DNA from: Ichthyophis bannanicus
Lineage: Eukaryota > Chordata > Amphibia > Gymnophiona > Ichthyophiidae
Length of the DNA: 64,000 bases
Reading direction: 5' to 3'
NCBI GenBank assembly: GCA_033557465.1
Contig: CM066043.1
Span: 113,814,778 to 113,878,777 of the forward strand
This document shows positions 10,395 to 20,088 of the stretch, one piece after another (the first letter of the stretch is position 1; each line of letters starts with the position of its first letter). A program made the position numbers and the translations under genes. The notes under the pieces are model-generated. The model searched no databases. It was given only the letters and a program-made list of their open reading frames with translations, and was not told where the DNA came from.

Positions 10395-11837
10395 TTGACG
10401 CCGGTTCCCCTTCTCGCCGGGTTCAGTACACCGGTATCGAGCCCGATCTTACTTTTCGGTTTTTGCCCTTCGTGGCTGGCGTTAGCGCCCTTTTTTTTCT
10501 TTTTCCCTGGACGGACGGCTGCCCAGGTTCTGCTCCAGGCAACCGCATCCTCTAAGGCTAGCAGCAGATGCTTTTCTGATTTCCTGGTCCCAGGGCCTCC
10601 TGTATGCGTTTCCTCCCACGCCTCTGGTGGCTCGAACCCTGTTCAAGATTCTACAGGTCAAGGCCTCGGTCCTTCTGGTAGCCCCCAGGTGGCCGAGGCA
10701 ACCTTGGTTCCCACTTCTGCTTCAACTGGCAGTGGACACTCCACTACCTCTGGGGTTGCAGCCCGACCTTCTCTCTCAGGACCAGGGATCTCTTCTGCAC
10801 CCCAATCTCAAATCTCTCAATTTGATGGCCTGGAAGCTGCAAGGGTAGTTTTGGCTCCCTGGGGCCTCCCTCAGGAAGTTGAGGAGGTCGTCCTGGCTTC
10901 TAGGAAGCAGTCCACTAGAAAAACCTATGCCCTGAAATGGAAGAGGTTTTCTGTGTGGTGTCAGCTGCGTACAGAAGATCCTTTCTCCTGTGCTGTACCA
11001 GTGGTGCTTCAGTACCTGCTGCACTTATCCAATCAGGGCCTTAAGTCCAATTCTGTTCAGGTCCACCTCTCAGCTCTAGCAGCTCACCACTCACTGGTGG
11101 AAGGACATTCTCTGTCGGTTCACCCCTTGGTGTCCCGGTTTCTCAGAGGTTTGCTCTTGCTCAAGCCTCCTGTCCGTCCTCCAGCCCCTGAGTGGGAGTT
11201 GAATGTGGTCTTGCAGCAACTGACTCGTCCACCTTTTGAGCCGATGGCTACTTGTCCTCTCCGCTTCCTATCCTGGAAGATGCTGTTCCTGGTAGCCCTA
11301 ACTTCGGCCAGGCGAGTAAGTGAGCTTCAGGCCCTGGTCTGTGACAAGCTTTGCACTCGCTTCTATAGGATCAGGGTAGTCCTTAGGACACATCCAAAGT
11401 TCCTTCCAAAGGTTGTCTCCTCTTTCCACCTCAACCAGGAGGTGGTTCTTCCAACATTCTTCCCTAGGCCTCATGCAAGCCAAGCTGAAGCATTCCTGCA
11501 TACCCTGGATTGTAGGAGGGCCTTATCCTTCTACCTTGATCGTACGCAGGGACATAGAAGGGCTACTCAGCTCTTCATATCTTTTGACCCTAATAATTTG
11601 GGGTTAGCTGTGTCCAAGCATACCTTGTCCATTTGGATGGCTGACTGTATCACCTGGGCTTACAAGGCGGCTGACCTTCCCTTGCAGGGTCGGGTCACGG
11701 CCCACCGTGTAAGGGCTATGGCTGCCTCAGTAGCTCATCTCCGCTCTGTACCGTTGGCAGACATCTGCAGGGCTGCAACTTGGTCCTCAAGCCAGACTTT
11801 TGCGGCCCATTACTGCCTGGAGAGGGAGTCCCCATAG
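10395..11837 (+). CDS. DIRS-B tyrosine recombinase (480 codons, open)
   Basis: A phage-integrase-type recombinase that would integrate a circular DNA copy. Residues 1-110 are low complexity and partly derived from the leader. The core-binding region is about 150-260. The catalytic domain holds 'TSARRVSELQAL' (Arg307), 'TAHRVRAMAA' (His437 and Arg440) and 'FAAHYCLE' (Tyr473). The whole frame is open, unlike every other DIRS gene here. The true start is uncertain. From 10,627 to 10,848 a second frame encodes the last part of RT/RNase H ('LLVAPRWPRQPWFP'), the normal gene overlap in DIRS. With no RT the element depends on others. Confidence 0.85.
   Translation: MTPVPLLAGFSTPVSSPILLFGFCPSWLALAPFFFFFPGRTAAQVLLQATASSKASSRCFSDFLVPGPPVCVSSHASGGSNPVQDSTGQGLGPSGSPQVAEATLVPTSASTGSGHSTTSGVAARPSLSGPGISSAPQSQISQFDGLEAARVVLAPWGLPQEVEEVVLASRKQSTRKTYALKWKRFSVWCQLRTEDPFSCAVPVVLQYLLHLSNQGLKSNSVQVHLSALAAHHSLVEGHSLSVHPLVSRFLRGLLLLKPPVRPPAPEWELNVVLQQLTRPPFEPMATCPLRFLSWKMLFLVALTSARRVSELQALVCDKLCTRFYRIRVVLRTHPKFLPKVVSSFHLNQEVVLPTFFPRPHASQAEAFLHTLDCRRALSFYLDRTQGHRRATQLFISFDPNNLGLAVSKHTLSIWMADCITWAYKAADLPLQGRVTAHRVRAMAASVAHLRSVPLADICRAATWSSSQTFAAHYCLERESP
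10540..10848 (+). pseudogene. DIRS-B RNase H C-terminal remnant overlapping the recombinase
   Basis: In the frame other than that of the recombinase, this stretch reads 'FPPTPLVARTLFKILQ', 'VLLVAPRWPRQPWFP' and 'LPLGLQPDLLSQDQGSLLHP'. It ends with 'MAWKLQG' before a stop at 10,848. This is the conserved end of the DIRS RT/RNase H protein. The deletion joint to the 5' leader lies close to 10,550. Only the non-catalytic tail is left. Confidence 0.7.
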
Positions 11838-12017
11838 GGACAGTGCTTTTGGCCAGGCAGTACTCCGGAATCTCTTTGAGGTTTAGGCAACTCCTGCCCT
11901 CCAGCCCTCCGTTGGGCTACCGGTGGAGGTTCTTTCATTGAAAAGCCTTTCTTTGATGCTGGGACTAGAGGGAGTTCTCTTGTTCAGCCTGGGTTCCTTG
12001 GTAGCCCACAGCTAGGG

Positions 12018-12118
12018 AGTCACCCATATGTGAGGACTGACTTTTTTGCTTGGAGAAAGTGTTGTTACGCACGTGTAACTGGTGTTCTCCTGGAGCAGCT
12101 GGAATCAGTCCTCACAAC
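12018..12118 (+). repeat. DIRS-B internal complementary region
   Basis: Contains 'catatgtgaggactgac', 'gttacgcacgtgtaactgg', 'tgttctcctggagcagc' and 'atcagtcctcacaaccctc'. These are complementary to the two outer ends of the element placed side by side, as expected for the template region that lets a DIRS RNA be copied into a circle. Confidence 0.7.
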
Positions 12119-12199
12119 CCTCCCTCCTCCCCTGGGAGTAGCAGTTTGTACATAGTTTATTTTACTTTTTTGTGTGCTGGTTTTTAGCTATGTCATTTG

Positions 12200-12389
12200 A
12201 CTGAGCAAGATGGCACCTTTAGGCGGGAAGGGGACCGCGCATGTGTGCAGTATTCCCAAAGGCTTTCATAGAAAGCTGGGGAAATGCTCCGCAAGGGCTC
12301 CATCGACGTCAATGTCACCCATATGTGAGGACTGATTCCTGCTGCTCCTGGAGAACACGTGTTACAGGTGAGTAACTACTCTTTCCTGC
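12200..12389 (+). repeat. DIRS-B right inverted terminal repeat with extension
   Basis: From 'gactgagcaagatggcacc' to 'attcctgctgctcctgg' (12,200-12,349) it is the reverse complement of the left repeat at 10,142-10,297. The following 40 nt ('agaacacgtgttacagg', 'tgagtaactactcttt') are absent from the left end, the usual DIRS asymmetry. Confidence 0.8.
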
Positions 12390-12490
12390 TGTTCCCGGAG
12401 ATCACCTTTTACAGGTAAATTACTACACTATCTCTAGGAACAAGCAGGAATGTAGTCTTCACATATGGGACTCCCTAGCTAGAAGATGCC
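12390..12490 (-). repeat. DIRS-A internal complementary region, left half
   Basis: On the minus strand this reads 'tagctagggagtcccatat', 'gtgaagactacattcctgc', then 'caggtaaattactacact' on the plus side. It parallels the complementary region of the related copy at 1,511-1,625. Its continuation lies at 10,141 and leftwards, on the other side of DIRS-B. Confidence 0.65.
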
Positions 12491-12599
12491 AGAGAGATGA
12501 CCTCAGAATAGGCTGTGGTTTGCCCCAGGTATGCCTAAAGAGGTCATGTATCCTCCATGGATGTCTGGTATCGAAGTCCATGACAGAGGGTAGGAGTTC

Positions 12600-13820
12600 T
12601 AAGTCTGAAAGAGATGCTGGAGAACAGCCTAGCCAAATATGGCATCCCAGCGGGAGTCCTTGTCCAGACAGTAGAGAGCAGCAAAAGTATGGACTGAAGA
12701 CCAAGTTGCTATTTTGCAGATCTCATCAGTAGTTACAGATCGTAGATTTGCCATCGAGGTAGCCATGGCTTGAACATTATGAGCAGTGACATGACCCTTC
12801 AGGGAGAGTCCTGCCTTCTCATAAGTAAAAGCGATGCAGTCTGCTATCCACTTGGAGAGAGTATGTTTGGCAACCCAAGGTGACTAGAGTCAAAGGAGAT
12901 GAACGGCTGAGAAGCTTTCTGGTGCTCTCAAGTCCTCTGTAGATAAAAAGCTAAGGCACATTTACAACAGAGTGTGGAGGGCTGCTTCTGCCCTAGATGA
13001 GTGTGGTCTAGGGAAAAATACAGGAAGGTAGACCGATTGGTTCAAATGGAAGAGTGAGACCACCTTTGGCATGAAGTGAGGAGAAGTCCTAAGGACTACC
13101 TTATCATGGTGGAACCGTGTGTAAGGGGGGTCAGCCACCAAGGCCTAAAACTCACTAATGCGCCTTGCTGAAGTGAGGGCAATGAGGAGGATGACCTTCC
13201 ATGTGAGAAATTTCAGTGACGTAGTAGCTAGAGGTTCAAAAGGTGGCTTGAGAAGCTGCCCTAGAACAACATTGAGGTCCCATGCCATTGGTGGTGGCTT
13301 AATGGGAGGCTTGGTTAATAGAAGACACCTCATGAAGCGTGCTATGAGTGGTTGAGAGGAGATGGGTCGGCCATCTAAGGGTACTCGAGAGGCCTCAATT
13401 GCACTTAGACCGAATTAGTCTTGAGTCTAGAAGAAGATAGGTGGAGGAGGTATTCAAGCAGCGCCTCTACTGGAACTGAGATGGGATTAAGATTCTTCTG
13501 AGAACACCAGATAGAAAACCTATACCACTTGAAAATGTAGGACCATCTGGTGTATGGCTTTTCTAGAAGTTAAGAGGATGTCCTTAACCTCCTGGGGAAG
13601 GTCAATACTCTGGAAGGCCATGCTTTCAGTAGTCATTCTGTGAGCTGGAGAGATTGCAGATTTGGGATGGAGCAGTGTCCCCTCTTCCTGAGAGAGGAGA
13701 TCTGGAGCAGACCTTAGATCTATGGATTGAGCCTGAGACAGATGTAGAAGGAGACATGGCCAGCATGGGGCTATGAGTATCATGAAGCCCTTGTCCGCCT
13801 GGAGTTTGAAAAGAGTCTTG
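12600..13820 (-). pseudogene. DIRS-A tyrosine recombinase, decayed
   Basis: From right to left on the minus strand the frames give 'MILIAPCWPCLLLHL' (RNase H end), 'LPQEVKDILLTSRKA', 'AWDLNVVLGQLLKPPFEP' and 'LLIALTSARRISEF' (first catalytic Arg). They continue with 'IADCIAFTYEKAGLSLKGH', 'VTAHNVQAMATS' and 'TFAALYCLDKDS' (tyrosine). The HxxR box reads HNVQ: the Arg codon is now CAA (plus positions 12,770-12,772), a change expected from CpG decay. Frameshifts and stops are frequent. It is inactive. Confidence 0.75.
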
Positions 13821-13821
13821 G

Positions 13822-15376
13822 AAGCAAGATGGCGGCGGTGATTAACCTCGTGTGACTTGGCCCTCTCGGAGGTGTTCTGCTGTTGGCGGTCGTGTTCTTT
13901 AAGCGGAGGAGATGGGCCGAAGGAAACATAAGCAGGCTCCCCTACCCTCGGGGGAGCCCCTTAGTGGAGCTGTTGGGCAGAAAACACTTACGATGTGTGG
14001 GTTTGTCCCCCCGGTTGTTGGAGCTGCATCTTCAGCGTGTCTGGTGTTTTCTTCGGATCTGAGTACGTCAGGGGTAGTACTTTCCCCTGAACAGCGGGCC
14101 CCCCCCCCCCCGCCATGCCCCAGAAGTGTTTCAGTGGCCTCTGGCGTGCTTCCCGACGGCGTGAGAGCTAGCACACTGGTACAGGGGAGTGAAGAGGGCT
14201 CCGAGGCTGGCTTTTTTCACTCGGATTCGCCATCTGGAGTGGGATTAAGAGCGGAGGCTGTTTCTTTTCTGGAGGGCAGCCCAACCCAAGCCGGTTGTGC
14301 TCTGGTGTCCATCAAGTGAGCTGATGTGTTGGTGAAGCCCCAGAAAATTACTTTGGAGGTGCTATGGGATGCCATTTCTACCATGCATTCTTCTCTTGAG
14401 GCTATTTCTATGTCTGTAAATACTGAGAGTGATTTTCTTCGTACACATATTCAAGAATGTTCTAGAGTCCAGCAGGAGCATGCGAGGAAGTTGGAGAGGC
14501 TTGAAAGTGATCTAGAACAGCTCCAGGAGTTGCACGGGACCCACATTAAAGAAAGAAATGTGATCTCCAGGAGACTGGAATATCTGGAAAATCAAGTCCG
14601 GAAGAACAATTTAAGACTGGTTAATTTTCCTAGGTCTCCATTATACTCACCCTTGGAGATGGTACGCAGGTATTTCCAGGAGGTCTTGAAGATCTCCAAG
14701 GATGACCTACCACCTTTAACCAGGGTTCAGTATCTTGATGTGGGCCGGAGCAATGTAGGTGCTGTGAGACAAGCTCCAGATGAAACCAGAGACCTCACTG
14801 GGTTTTTGGAGAGCTCTCTGGAGCTTGTCACGGCTCGCTCCACTCTCCTTGTTACCCTGGCTCTCGAATCTAATAAATCCTTAATTCTTCGTTTATATTT
14901 TAGAAATTTCACTGAGCAGTTCTTTGGTTCTTATGTTCGCATTTTCCCCGATCTTGCTAGTGATACCCAGCTAAGGAGAAAGGAACTCCTGCGGATGAAA
15001 TCCAGGGTCCTTTCTATTGGCGGGTCTTTTTTGTTGAAATTTCCTGCTAGATGTCATGTTTCCTATAAAGAAAAGTTGTATTTGTTTTTTGAACCTCGGC
15101 AGCCATTGGAATTTCTTATGGCTAGGGAAGATCACGTGGTTTTGGTTGGCTCCCATACGGCTGATGTATAAGTCTCTCACTGCTATGAAATGTTTTGTTT
15201 TTTCCTTGTGTATGTTTCCTGATGCCTCCTTTCATAATTGTGGACTAATTTTTGGCTATGTTATATTTTCCTTTATGTTAGCAGAGTATTATTTGTGGTG
15301 TTGCCAAATTTATTTTATTCATTTCTATGAATTTAATGGAATATTCAATAAAAGATTTAAATTTAAAAAAAAAAAG
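13822..15376 (+). mobile_element. L1-type element with ORF1 only (HAL1-like)
   Basis: A plus-strand insertion between DIRS-A RNase H and recombinase. The exact 11-bp target duplication 'aagagtcttgg' lies at 13,811-13,821 and 15,377-15,387. The 5' end 'aagcaagatggcggcggtg' is the usual L1 start. A short 5' leader, one ORF1 (13,912-15,171), about 190 bp of 3' sequence with AATAAA near 15,348, and an A-rich tail make up the whole insert. ORF2 is absent although both ends are present. This is the same plan as the half-L1 (HAL1) elements of mammals. Confidence 0.85.
13912..15171 (+). pseudogene. L1 ORF1-type RNA-binding protein, one in-frame stop
   Basis: A single frame of 419 codons from ATG at 13,912, with one TGA at 14,317-14,319 that is probably a decayed CGA. 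The N-terminus 'MGRRKHKQAPLP' is basic and residues 20-135 are low complexity. A coiled coil spans about 150-230 ('HARKLERLESDLEQLQELHG'). An RRM-like part begins at 'RKNNLRLVNFPR' and the C-terminal domain contains 'RIFPDLASDTQLRRKELL' and 'LLKFPARCHVSYKEKLYLFF'. In L1 this protein forms trimers and packages the RNA. No ORF2 follows. Confidence 0.85.
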
Positions 15377-15387
15377 AAGAGTCTTGG

Positions 15388-16318
15388 GAATTAGGGGAAT
15401 GGGAGGGAAGGCATATAGGAAGCCATGTCCCCAGTGGAGGTGAAAAGCATCCTCCTGTTGGCTGTCCAATGCAGGAGTCCTGGTACAGAAGCGAGGGAGC
15501 TTGGCATTCTGAGGACTTGCGAAAAGGTCTATCTTTGGAGTCCGCCAGATCTGAAAAATGTAGGAGACTGTGTCTACATGAAGAAACCTCTTGTGGGGGA
15601 GAAGGATTCAACTTAATCTGTCCTCTAATACATTTTGCTTGCCTGGGAGATGCACCGCTTGAAGGTGAATGTGATGATGTATGGCAAAGGACCAGAGATG
15701 TAGAGCCTCACTGCTGAGGGTCCAAGACCCTGTTCCGCCCTGCTTGTTCATGTAGAACATGGTCACTTGATTGTCGGTTTGGACTAGGACTGCGACAACG
15801 AAGATGGTCCTAGAACACTTTGAGAGCATTGAGAATGACTCTGAGCTCCAGCAGATTTATGTGGAATTGTGACTTCTGCTGAGACCAGAGTCCTTGAGTC
15901 GAGAGAGATCCCAGATGGGCTCCCCAGCTCCTGTTTGGATGTGTCTGTCATCAGGGTACATTGATGTGCAGGCATCTGCAAAGATGACCCTTCAAGAAGA
16001 TTTCCTGGGGAACACCACCACTGGAGAGACGAGACCAGAAGGGTAGACTTTTATCTTGTCCCGTAGGCAACCTGAGGCTTGAGACCACTGGGATGCTAGT
16101 GTCCATTGGGCTGTGTGCATGTGTAGACGGGCATATGAAACTACATGCACTGTTGATGCCATATGGCCCAGAAGTTGTAGCATTTCTCGAGCAGTAAGAT
16201 AGTTCTTGAGACATGCTTGAGATGCTAACTGATTGAGATTGGCGGTGGAATGGAGGAACCTGAAGCAGGGTCTTGGAAATGAGATGACCCGAAATGCAGG
16301 ATTGTGTCGTTTTGCCAC
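15388..16318 (-). pseudogene. DIRS-A RNase H and following linker
   Basis: Minus-strand pieces give 'CTLMTDTSKQELGSPSGI' (first Asp), 'VAVLVQTDNQVTMFYMNKQG' (TDN box), 'HLQAVHLPGKQNVLEDRLS' (last box, usually ADxLSR) and 'HWGHGFLYAFPPIPLIPKTL' just before the L1 insertion. Frames switch near 15,800 and 15,610. In DIRS the RNase H removes the RNA template strand. The final Asp-containing box reads EDRLS instead of ADRLS and the gene is broken. Confidence 0.75.
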
Positions 16319-16588
16319 CGGATTTGTTCTATTGCTGCGTTGTTCTGGGGATTCAGCTAAGTACTTCTTGCTTAAAGTTTTTGCGACGCAGTTTTAAATG
16401 TTACACTGCACTTGATTAAAAGGACTACATCCTCCAGTTGAGATGTTCTTGCCTGGAGACATTTGGTCCAACAAAAATTGTATTTTTGGAAGTTTATTAC
16501 TTTTGTAGAACCTGCTCTTTTTGTTCTATTTATCTATTAACTGATTGAGATGAGCACAGTGGAGTTGGGGCAGAAATGCCCTTGACTG

Positions 16589-17116
16589 TTAGTATTTAAC
16601 AGGGCCCCTATGAACTCTAGAGTTTGAGAGGGGACTAGTTGAGACTTTGGAAGATTTATGACAAATCCCAAGTGTTGTAACACCTGCATGGTGCGTGAGA
16701 GGGACAGACTGGCCTCTTGAGAGGTGTTTGCTCTTATGAGTCAATCGTTTAAGTAAAGGAAGACAAATATCTCTAGAATCCTTAGAAATGCAGCTACTAC
16801 TGCCATGCATTTTGTGAAGACTCTTTGGGCAGAGGTGAGGCCGAAAGGTAGGACTCTGTATTGATAGTGTCTTCCCTGAAACATGAAGTGCAGGAATTTT
16901 CTGTGTTCTGGATAGATAAGAATATGAATGTACGCTTCCTTTAGATCTAGAGAACAGAGCCAGTCCTGACTGGAGATAGGGAAAAAGGGTCCCAGGAAGA
17001 CCATCTTGAACCTCTCCCATAGGAGATGCTTGTTTAGATCCCTGAAGTCTAGAATGGGCCTGTATCCCCCTGTTTTCTTTGGAATAAGAAGGTAGGGGGA
17101 ATAGAAGCCCATTCAC
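16589..17116 (-). pseudogene. DIRS-A reverse transcriptase
   Basis: The minus-strand frame 17,112-16,741 reads 'MGFYSPYLLIPKKTGGYRP', 'WLCSLDLKEAYIHI' (first catalytic Asp), 'YQYRVLPFGLTSAQRVFTKC' and ends 'FLYLND' followed by a stop. The catalytic YLDD therefore reads YLND (plus 16,744-16,755), with the first Asp of the pair replaced by Asn. The rest of the palm continues in another frame to about 16,589. The 16,319-16,588 gap is AT-rich with no clear coding. The enzyme is inactive. Confidence 0.8.
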
Positions 17117-17263
17117 TGCTGGAATGTTGGAACCTTCTCTGTTGCACCCTGCAGTAGAAGGGAGGTGATCTCTTGTAATAATAGAGTAGTGAGAGGGGGT
17201 TAAGAATGGAACTCTCTTGGTGAAGCCGGAGGGTGTAGGCTTTGCATCCCTCCCGTACTATTG

Positions 17264-17490
17264 TTAAAGTCCATTGCTTGGAGGTGATGCGAGATGCCAT
17301 CTGTGGGCATAATGACAGAGTCTGCTAGGAATGTGGATAGGGTTGGGATTCTTCATAGGCAGGACAGCTATGTCCTCTAGAAAGAAGTCAAAAACCCGGA
17401 GCAGTCTGGGTCTGCTGAGGTGGCTGAGACTTGGGAGTCTGAACCTTCTTTTGATGTTTTGGAGGTTGTTATCCCTTCTGAGGAGCATGA
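17264..17490 (-). pseudogene. DIRS-A gag/RT intervening segment
   Basis: A minus-strand frame contains 'LPSLSHLSRPRLLRVFDFF' and similar Pro/Ser/Arg-rich text, in the position between gag and RT. I do not recognise a domain. The right side is cut by the SINE at about 17,520. Confidence 0.4.
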
Positions 17491-17519
17491 TGCTGACATT
17501 GAACAGCAGGAGTATAAGG

Positions 17520-17793
17520 AGGATAATACTTCAGTCCGGAAGGTCGGGGGTTCAAGTCCCACTAGAGGACAGTAACCTTGGGCCGGAAGGACTGGGGTTT
17601 CTAGTTCCACAGGTGCTCCTTGTGGTCTTGGGCAAGCCACTTAACCCTCCATAGCCCATGTTCCCTGTAAAATAGTTATCTCCAAGTTATAATGCCCTGT
17701 TCAATGTAATTTCAGTTTGTTCAATGTAAACCGCACTGATGCAGACTAGCATGGTATATAAGAGAATGTAAATAAATAAATACTACTACTTTT
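17520..17793 (+). mobile_element. tRNA-derived SINE with MIR-like core and L2-like tail
   Basis: The text 'ggtcgggggttcaagtccc' holds an RNA polymerase III B box (GGTTCAAGTCC). About 60 nt later comes the MIR/CORE-like 'ggtcttgggcaagccactt' and 'aaccctccatagccc'. The 3' end 'gtaaaccgcactgatgcag', 'ggtatataagagaatg' and 'taaataaataaata' resembles an L2-type LINE tail, which would supply its retrotransposition. No clear A box or target duplication was found, so the left border is approximate. Confidence 0.7.
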
Positions 17794-20045
17794 TATTGAA
17801 GAAGGCTTTCTTTGCTGCTGCCTTCTTCTTAGCTGAGTTGGCAGTAGATATAGAGAGCCTATTCAGGGTAGTGTTCTCAGACTCCAACTGAGGGGCCTTG
17901 TCTTGCCAATCCTTGCCAAAAAGGTTTCCACCGGTTGTAAGGGATATTACCCAGCTTATTTTGAACCCATTGTTCAAGATCTGATGCTTGGAGCCAAACA
18001 ATCCTGCATGCATTGATGCAGATAGATGTTGTTCTGCTGATGCACTCAAAGCAATCAAAAGTTGCTCTATTGACAAATTTTGAGACATTCTGAGCATGCT
18101 TTACAAGGGTGAGATAATCTACCACCTTGTCATCGGGGAGAAGAGGAGCCATCAACTCCAAATCCTTAGCCACCTCTTTGAGGAACATATCCATAAAGAG
18201 TATGTAGAAATTGATTCTGGCTGATAGCACGGAGGCCTGAAAGCAACGTCGACCAAAAGTGTCGAGGGTTCTCGATTCCCTACCTGAAGGGTTAGAGGAA
18301 TGTGTTTTCCTGCTCTTGATTCAATGTATTGCCAATTCCACTACCATGGAATGGTGCGGCAATTGTGTCTTTTGAAAACTAGGACACTCCAGCACCCAGT
18401 ACATGGTATTAAGTCGGCGAGTATGGGGAGAAATAGTAAGAGGTGTCTCCCACATACAAAACATGAGGTTGTGAAGTATCCGATGGATAGGAAGCATAGC
18501 CACTTCTTTTAGAGCCGTTGGGCATTGAAGATGTTACTGTTATGGACAGGCCCCTAGCAATATTGCGAATAATGTCTTGGTGGGGACAAGTGGCGTTGTG
18601 GAGACGGAGGCGGGTCTTCCGGGAGAGTTTGCATGTCTCAAGTATCAGCTGATTCATCGTCAGAGGAATCGGAATCTGAAGACTTGAAGTATTGACAGAC
18701 AGGATGTTCCCCCTCCTTATGAGTTCTGTAGTCGGAACCTCGGTACCAGAAACAGATTTGAGGGCCGGCATGGGCGGTTGTGTGGAAAGCGACAAGAAAG
18801 TCTATGCAGCCTGTATCGGTACCAAAGCCAGTACCAATGTCTGCGGAACCAACTGTAAGGGTTTCACCGGAACTGAGGCCGCCAGTAAGGCTGCTAAGCT
18901 CTGCTCAGTGGCAAGGATGTGTTGATCCATGGAGCTTGCCAATGCTTGGGTATCGATACTAGAATTGTGGACCACGATCCCTGAGCATGGCACCAGGAGC
19001 TCTCCAGAGGTGGAGGCCTCGGGAGCATCCTGGGACCCCACTAAGGCTTTGGAGGGAAGATCCTCCCACTGGGGTTGTTTGGTTGGTGTGTCCCCCTCCA
19101 AGGCAACGCCCGAGGCATCTCGATGCTTAGAAAGAGATCTACCCTTGGGTGGGCGGCCAGTCTTCGATGAAGACTTAGGTTTTGATACCTGAGATCCATG
19201 GGAAGAAGATGAAGCTCTCAATGTTTATGTTTGTTTGTTTATTAAAACTTGATTGACCGCCCTTCAGTAAAATCAAAGCGGTGTACAATAAATAAAAATC
19301 AATAAAAGGCACGAAGCCGGAAAGGAAAGGAAATTTACAATTTAAAAGCAAAGTGGGGTAAGAAGCAGTAGGGAAGAGAAATAGAATTATAGGGGGGAAG
19401 AGGAGGTAGGGAGGTTAAAGGCCATGGAAAAAAGGTGGGTTTTTTAGCTGCTGTTTGAATGCTGCATGACAGGGTTCTAAACGAAGGGAAGTGGGAAGGG
19501 AATTCCATAGTGCGGGGCCAATAAAGAAGAAAGCTGAAGAGCGGGTGGATTGAAGACGGGCAGCAGCAGGGGAAGGAAGGGTGAGACGGTTCAGATGGAA
19601 TGAGCGGGGGGTGTGCCTGGGAGTGTGAAAATGAATGACATTGATGCTAAAGAGACGGCGTCGGTGCCCAGCTATGCAGCTCGATTCTGTAGGCCTCTCT
19701 TTGTCATCTTTCTGCACGGAGGACATTCTGACGGTTGGTGATCAGACCCTAGGCATTTTAGACACCAGTCATGGGTGTCGGTGGCCGAGATGGTACTGCC
19801 ACACTTGGAACACTTCTTAAAACCACTGGATGGTTTCTTCATTTTGTCAGAGACAGATGGAAGGTCTAGGCCTAAGATGGTGTTGATGCGCCTGAGGAAA
19901 GTGGAACTTTCTTCTTCACAGTTTTGTTTTGTTTTTTTTAAGAGAAGAAAAAAAGGAAGAAAGTACCAACGGAAGCCGGTACCAGCGTCAACAGGAAGGC
20001 AGACATGAACCACAAAAATATGAAAAACAGGAATTTTTTGCGGTG
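17794..20045 (-). pseudogene. DIRS-A gag-like protein, broken, with LINE insertion
   Basis: Order on the minus strand: a Cys/His cluster near the N-terminus ('GFKKCSKCGSTISATDTHDW', 'CLKCLGSDHQPSECPPC', about 19,860-19,700); a Ser/Lys-rich linker (19,221-18,802); 'CPSFQKTQLPHHSMVVELA' (about 18,400-18,330); and the C-terminal part with 'FMDMFLKEVAKDLELM' and 'WLQASDLEQWVQNKLGNIP' (18,230-17,900). The last pieces match the DIRS-C gag at 23,378-23,938. The role is presumed RNA packaging. Stops, frameshifts and a LINE at 19,225-19,665 destroy it. Confidence 0.7.
19225..19665 (-). mobile_element. L2/CR1-like LINE 3' fragment
   Basis: A minus-strand insertion in the DIRS-A gag. The coding part reads 'RRRLFSINVIHFHTP', 'TRSSAFFFIGPALWNSLP' and 'FKQQLKNPPFF', the standard C-terminal end of L2/CR1 polyproteins. 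About 180 bp of 3' sequence ends in 'gggcggtcaatcaagtttt' and an 'aataaacaaacaaac' tail. It is strongly 5' truncated. Confidence 0.75.
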
Positions 20046-20088
20046 ACAGGATTTGCTTCCTGTCAGCTCCACGGAAAATGAAGAACTG

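Larger units (their letters stand above)
10142..12389 (+). mobile_element. DIRS-B, short DIRS with recombinase only
   Basis: A compact DIRS element of about 2.25 kb with both ends. The left inverted repeat is 10,142-10,297 and its complement is 12,200-12,349. The right end extends about 40 nt further to 'gtgagtaactactcttt', and an internal complementary region lies at about 12,018-12,118. Gag, RT and RNase H are deleted: the 5' leader joins the last part of RNase H near 10,550. The recombinase gene is open. It sits in the complementary region of DIRS-A, and the flanks join as 'gaagactac' and 'cctgctgttccc' with no duplication seen. Confidence 0.85.
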
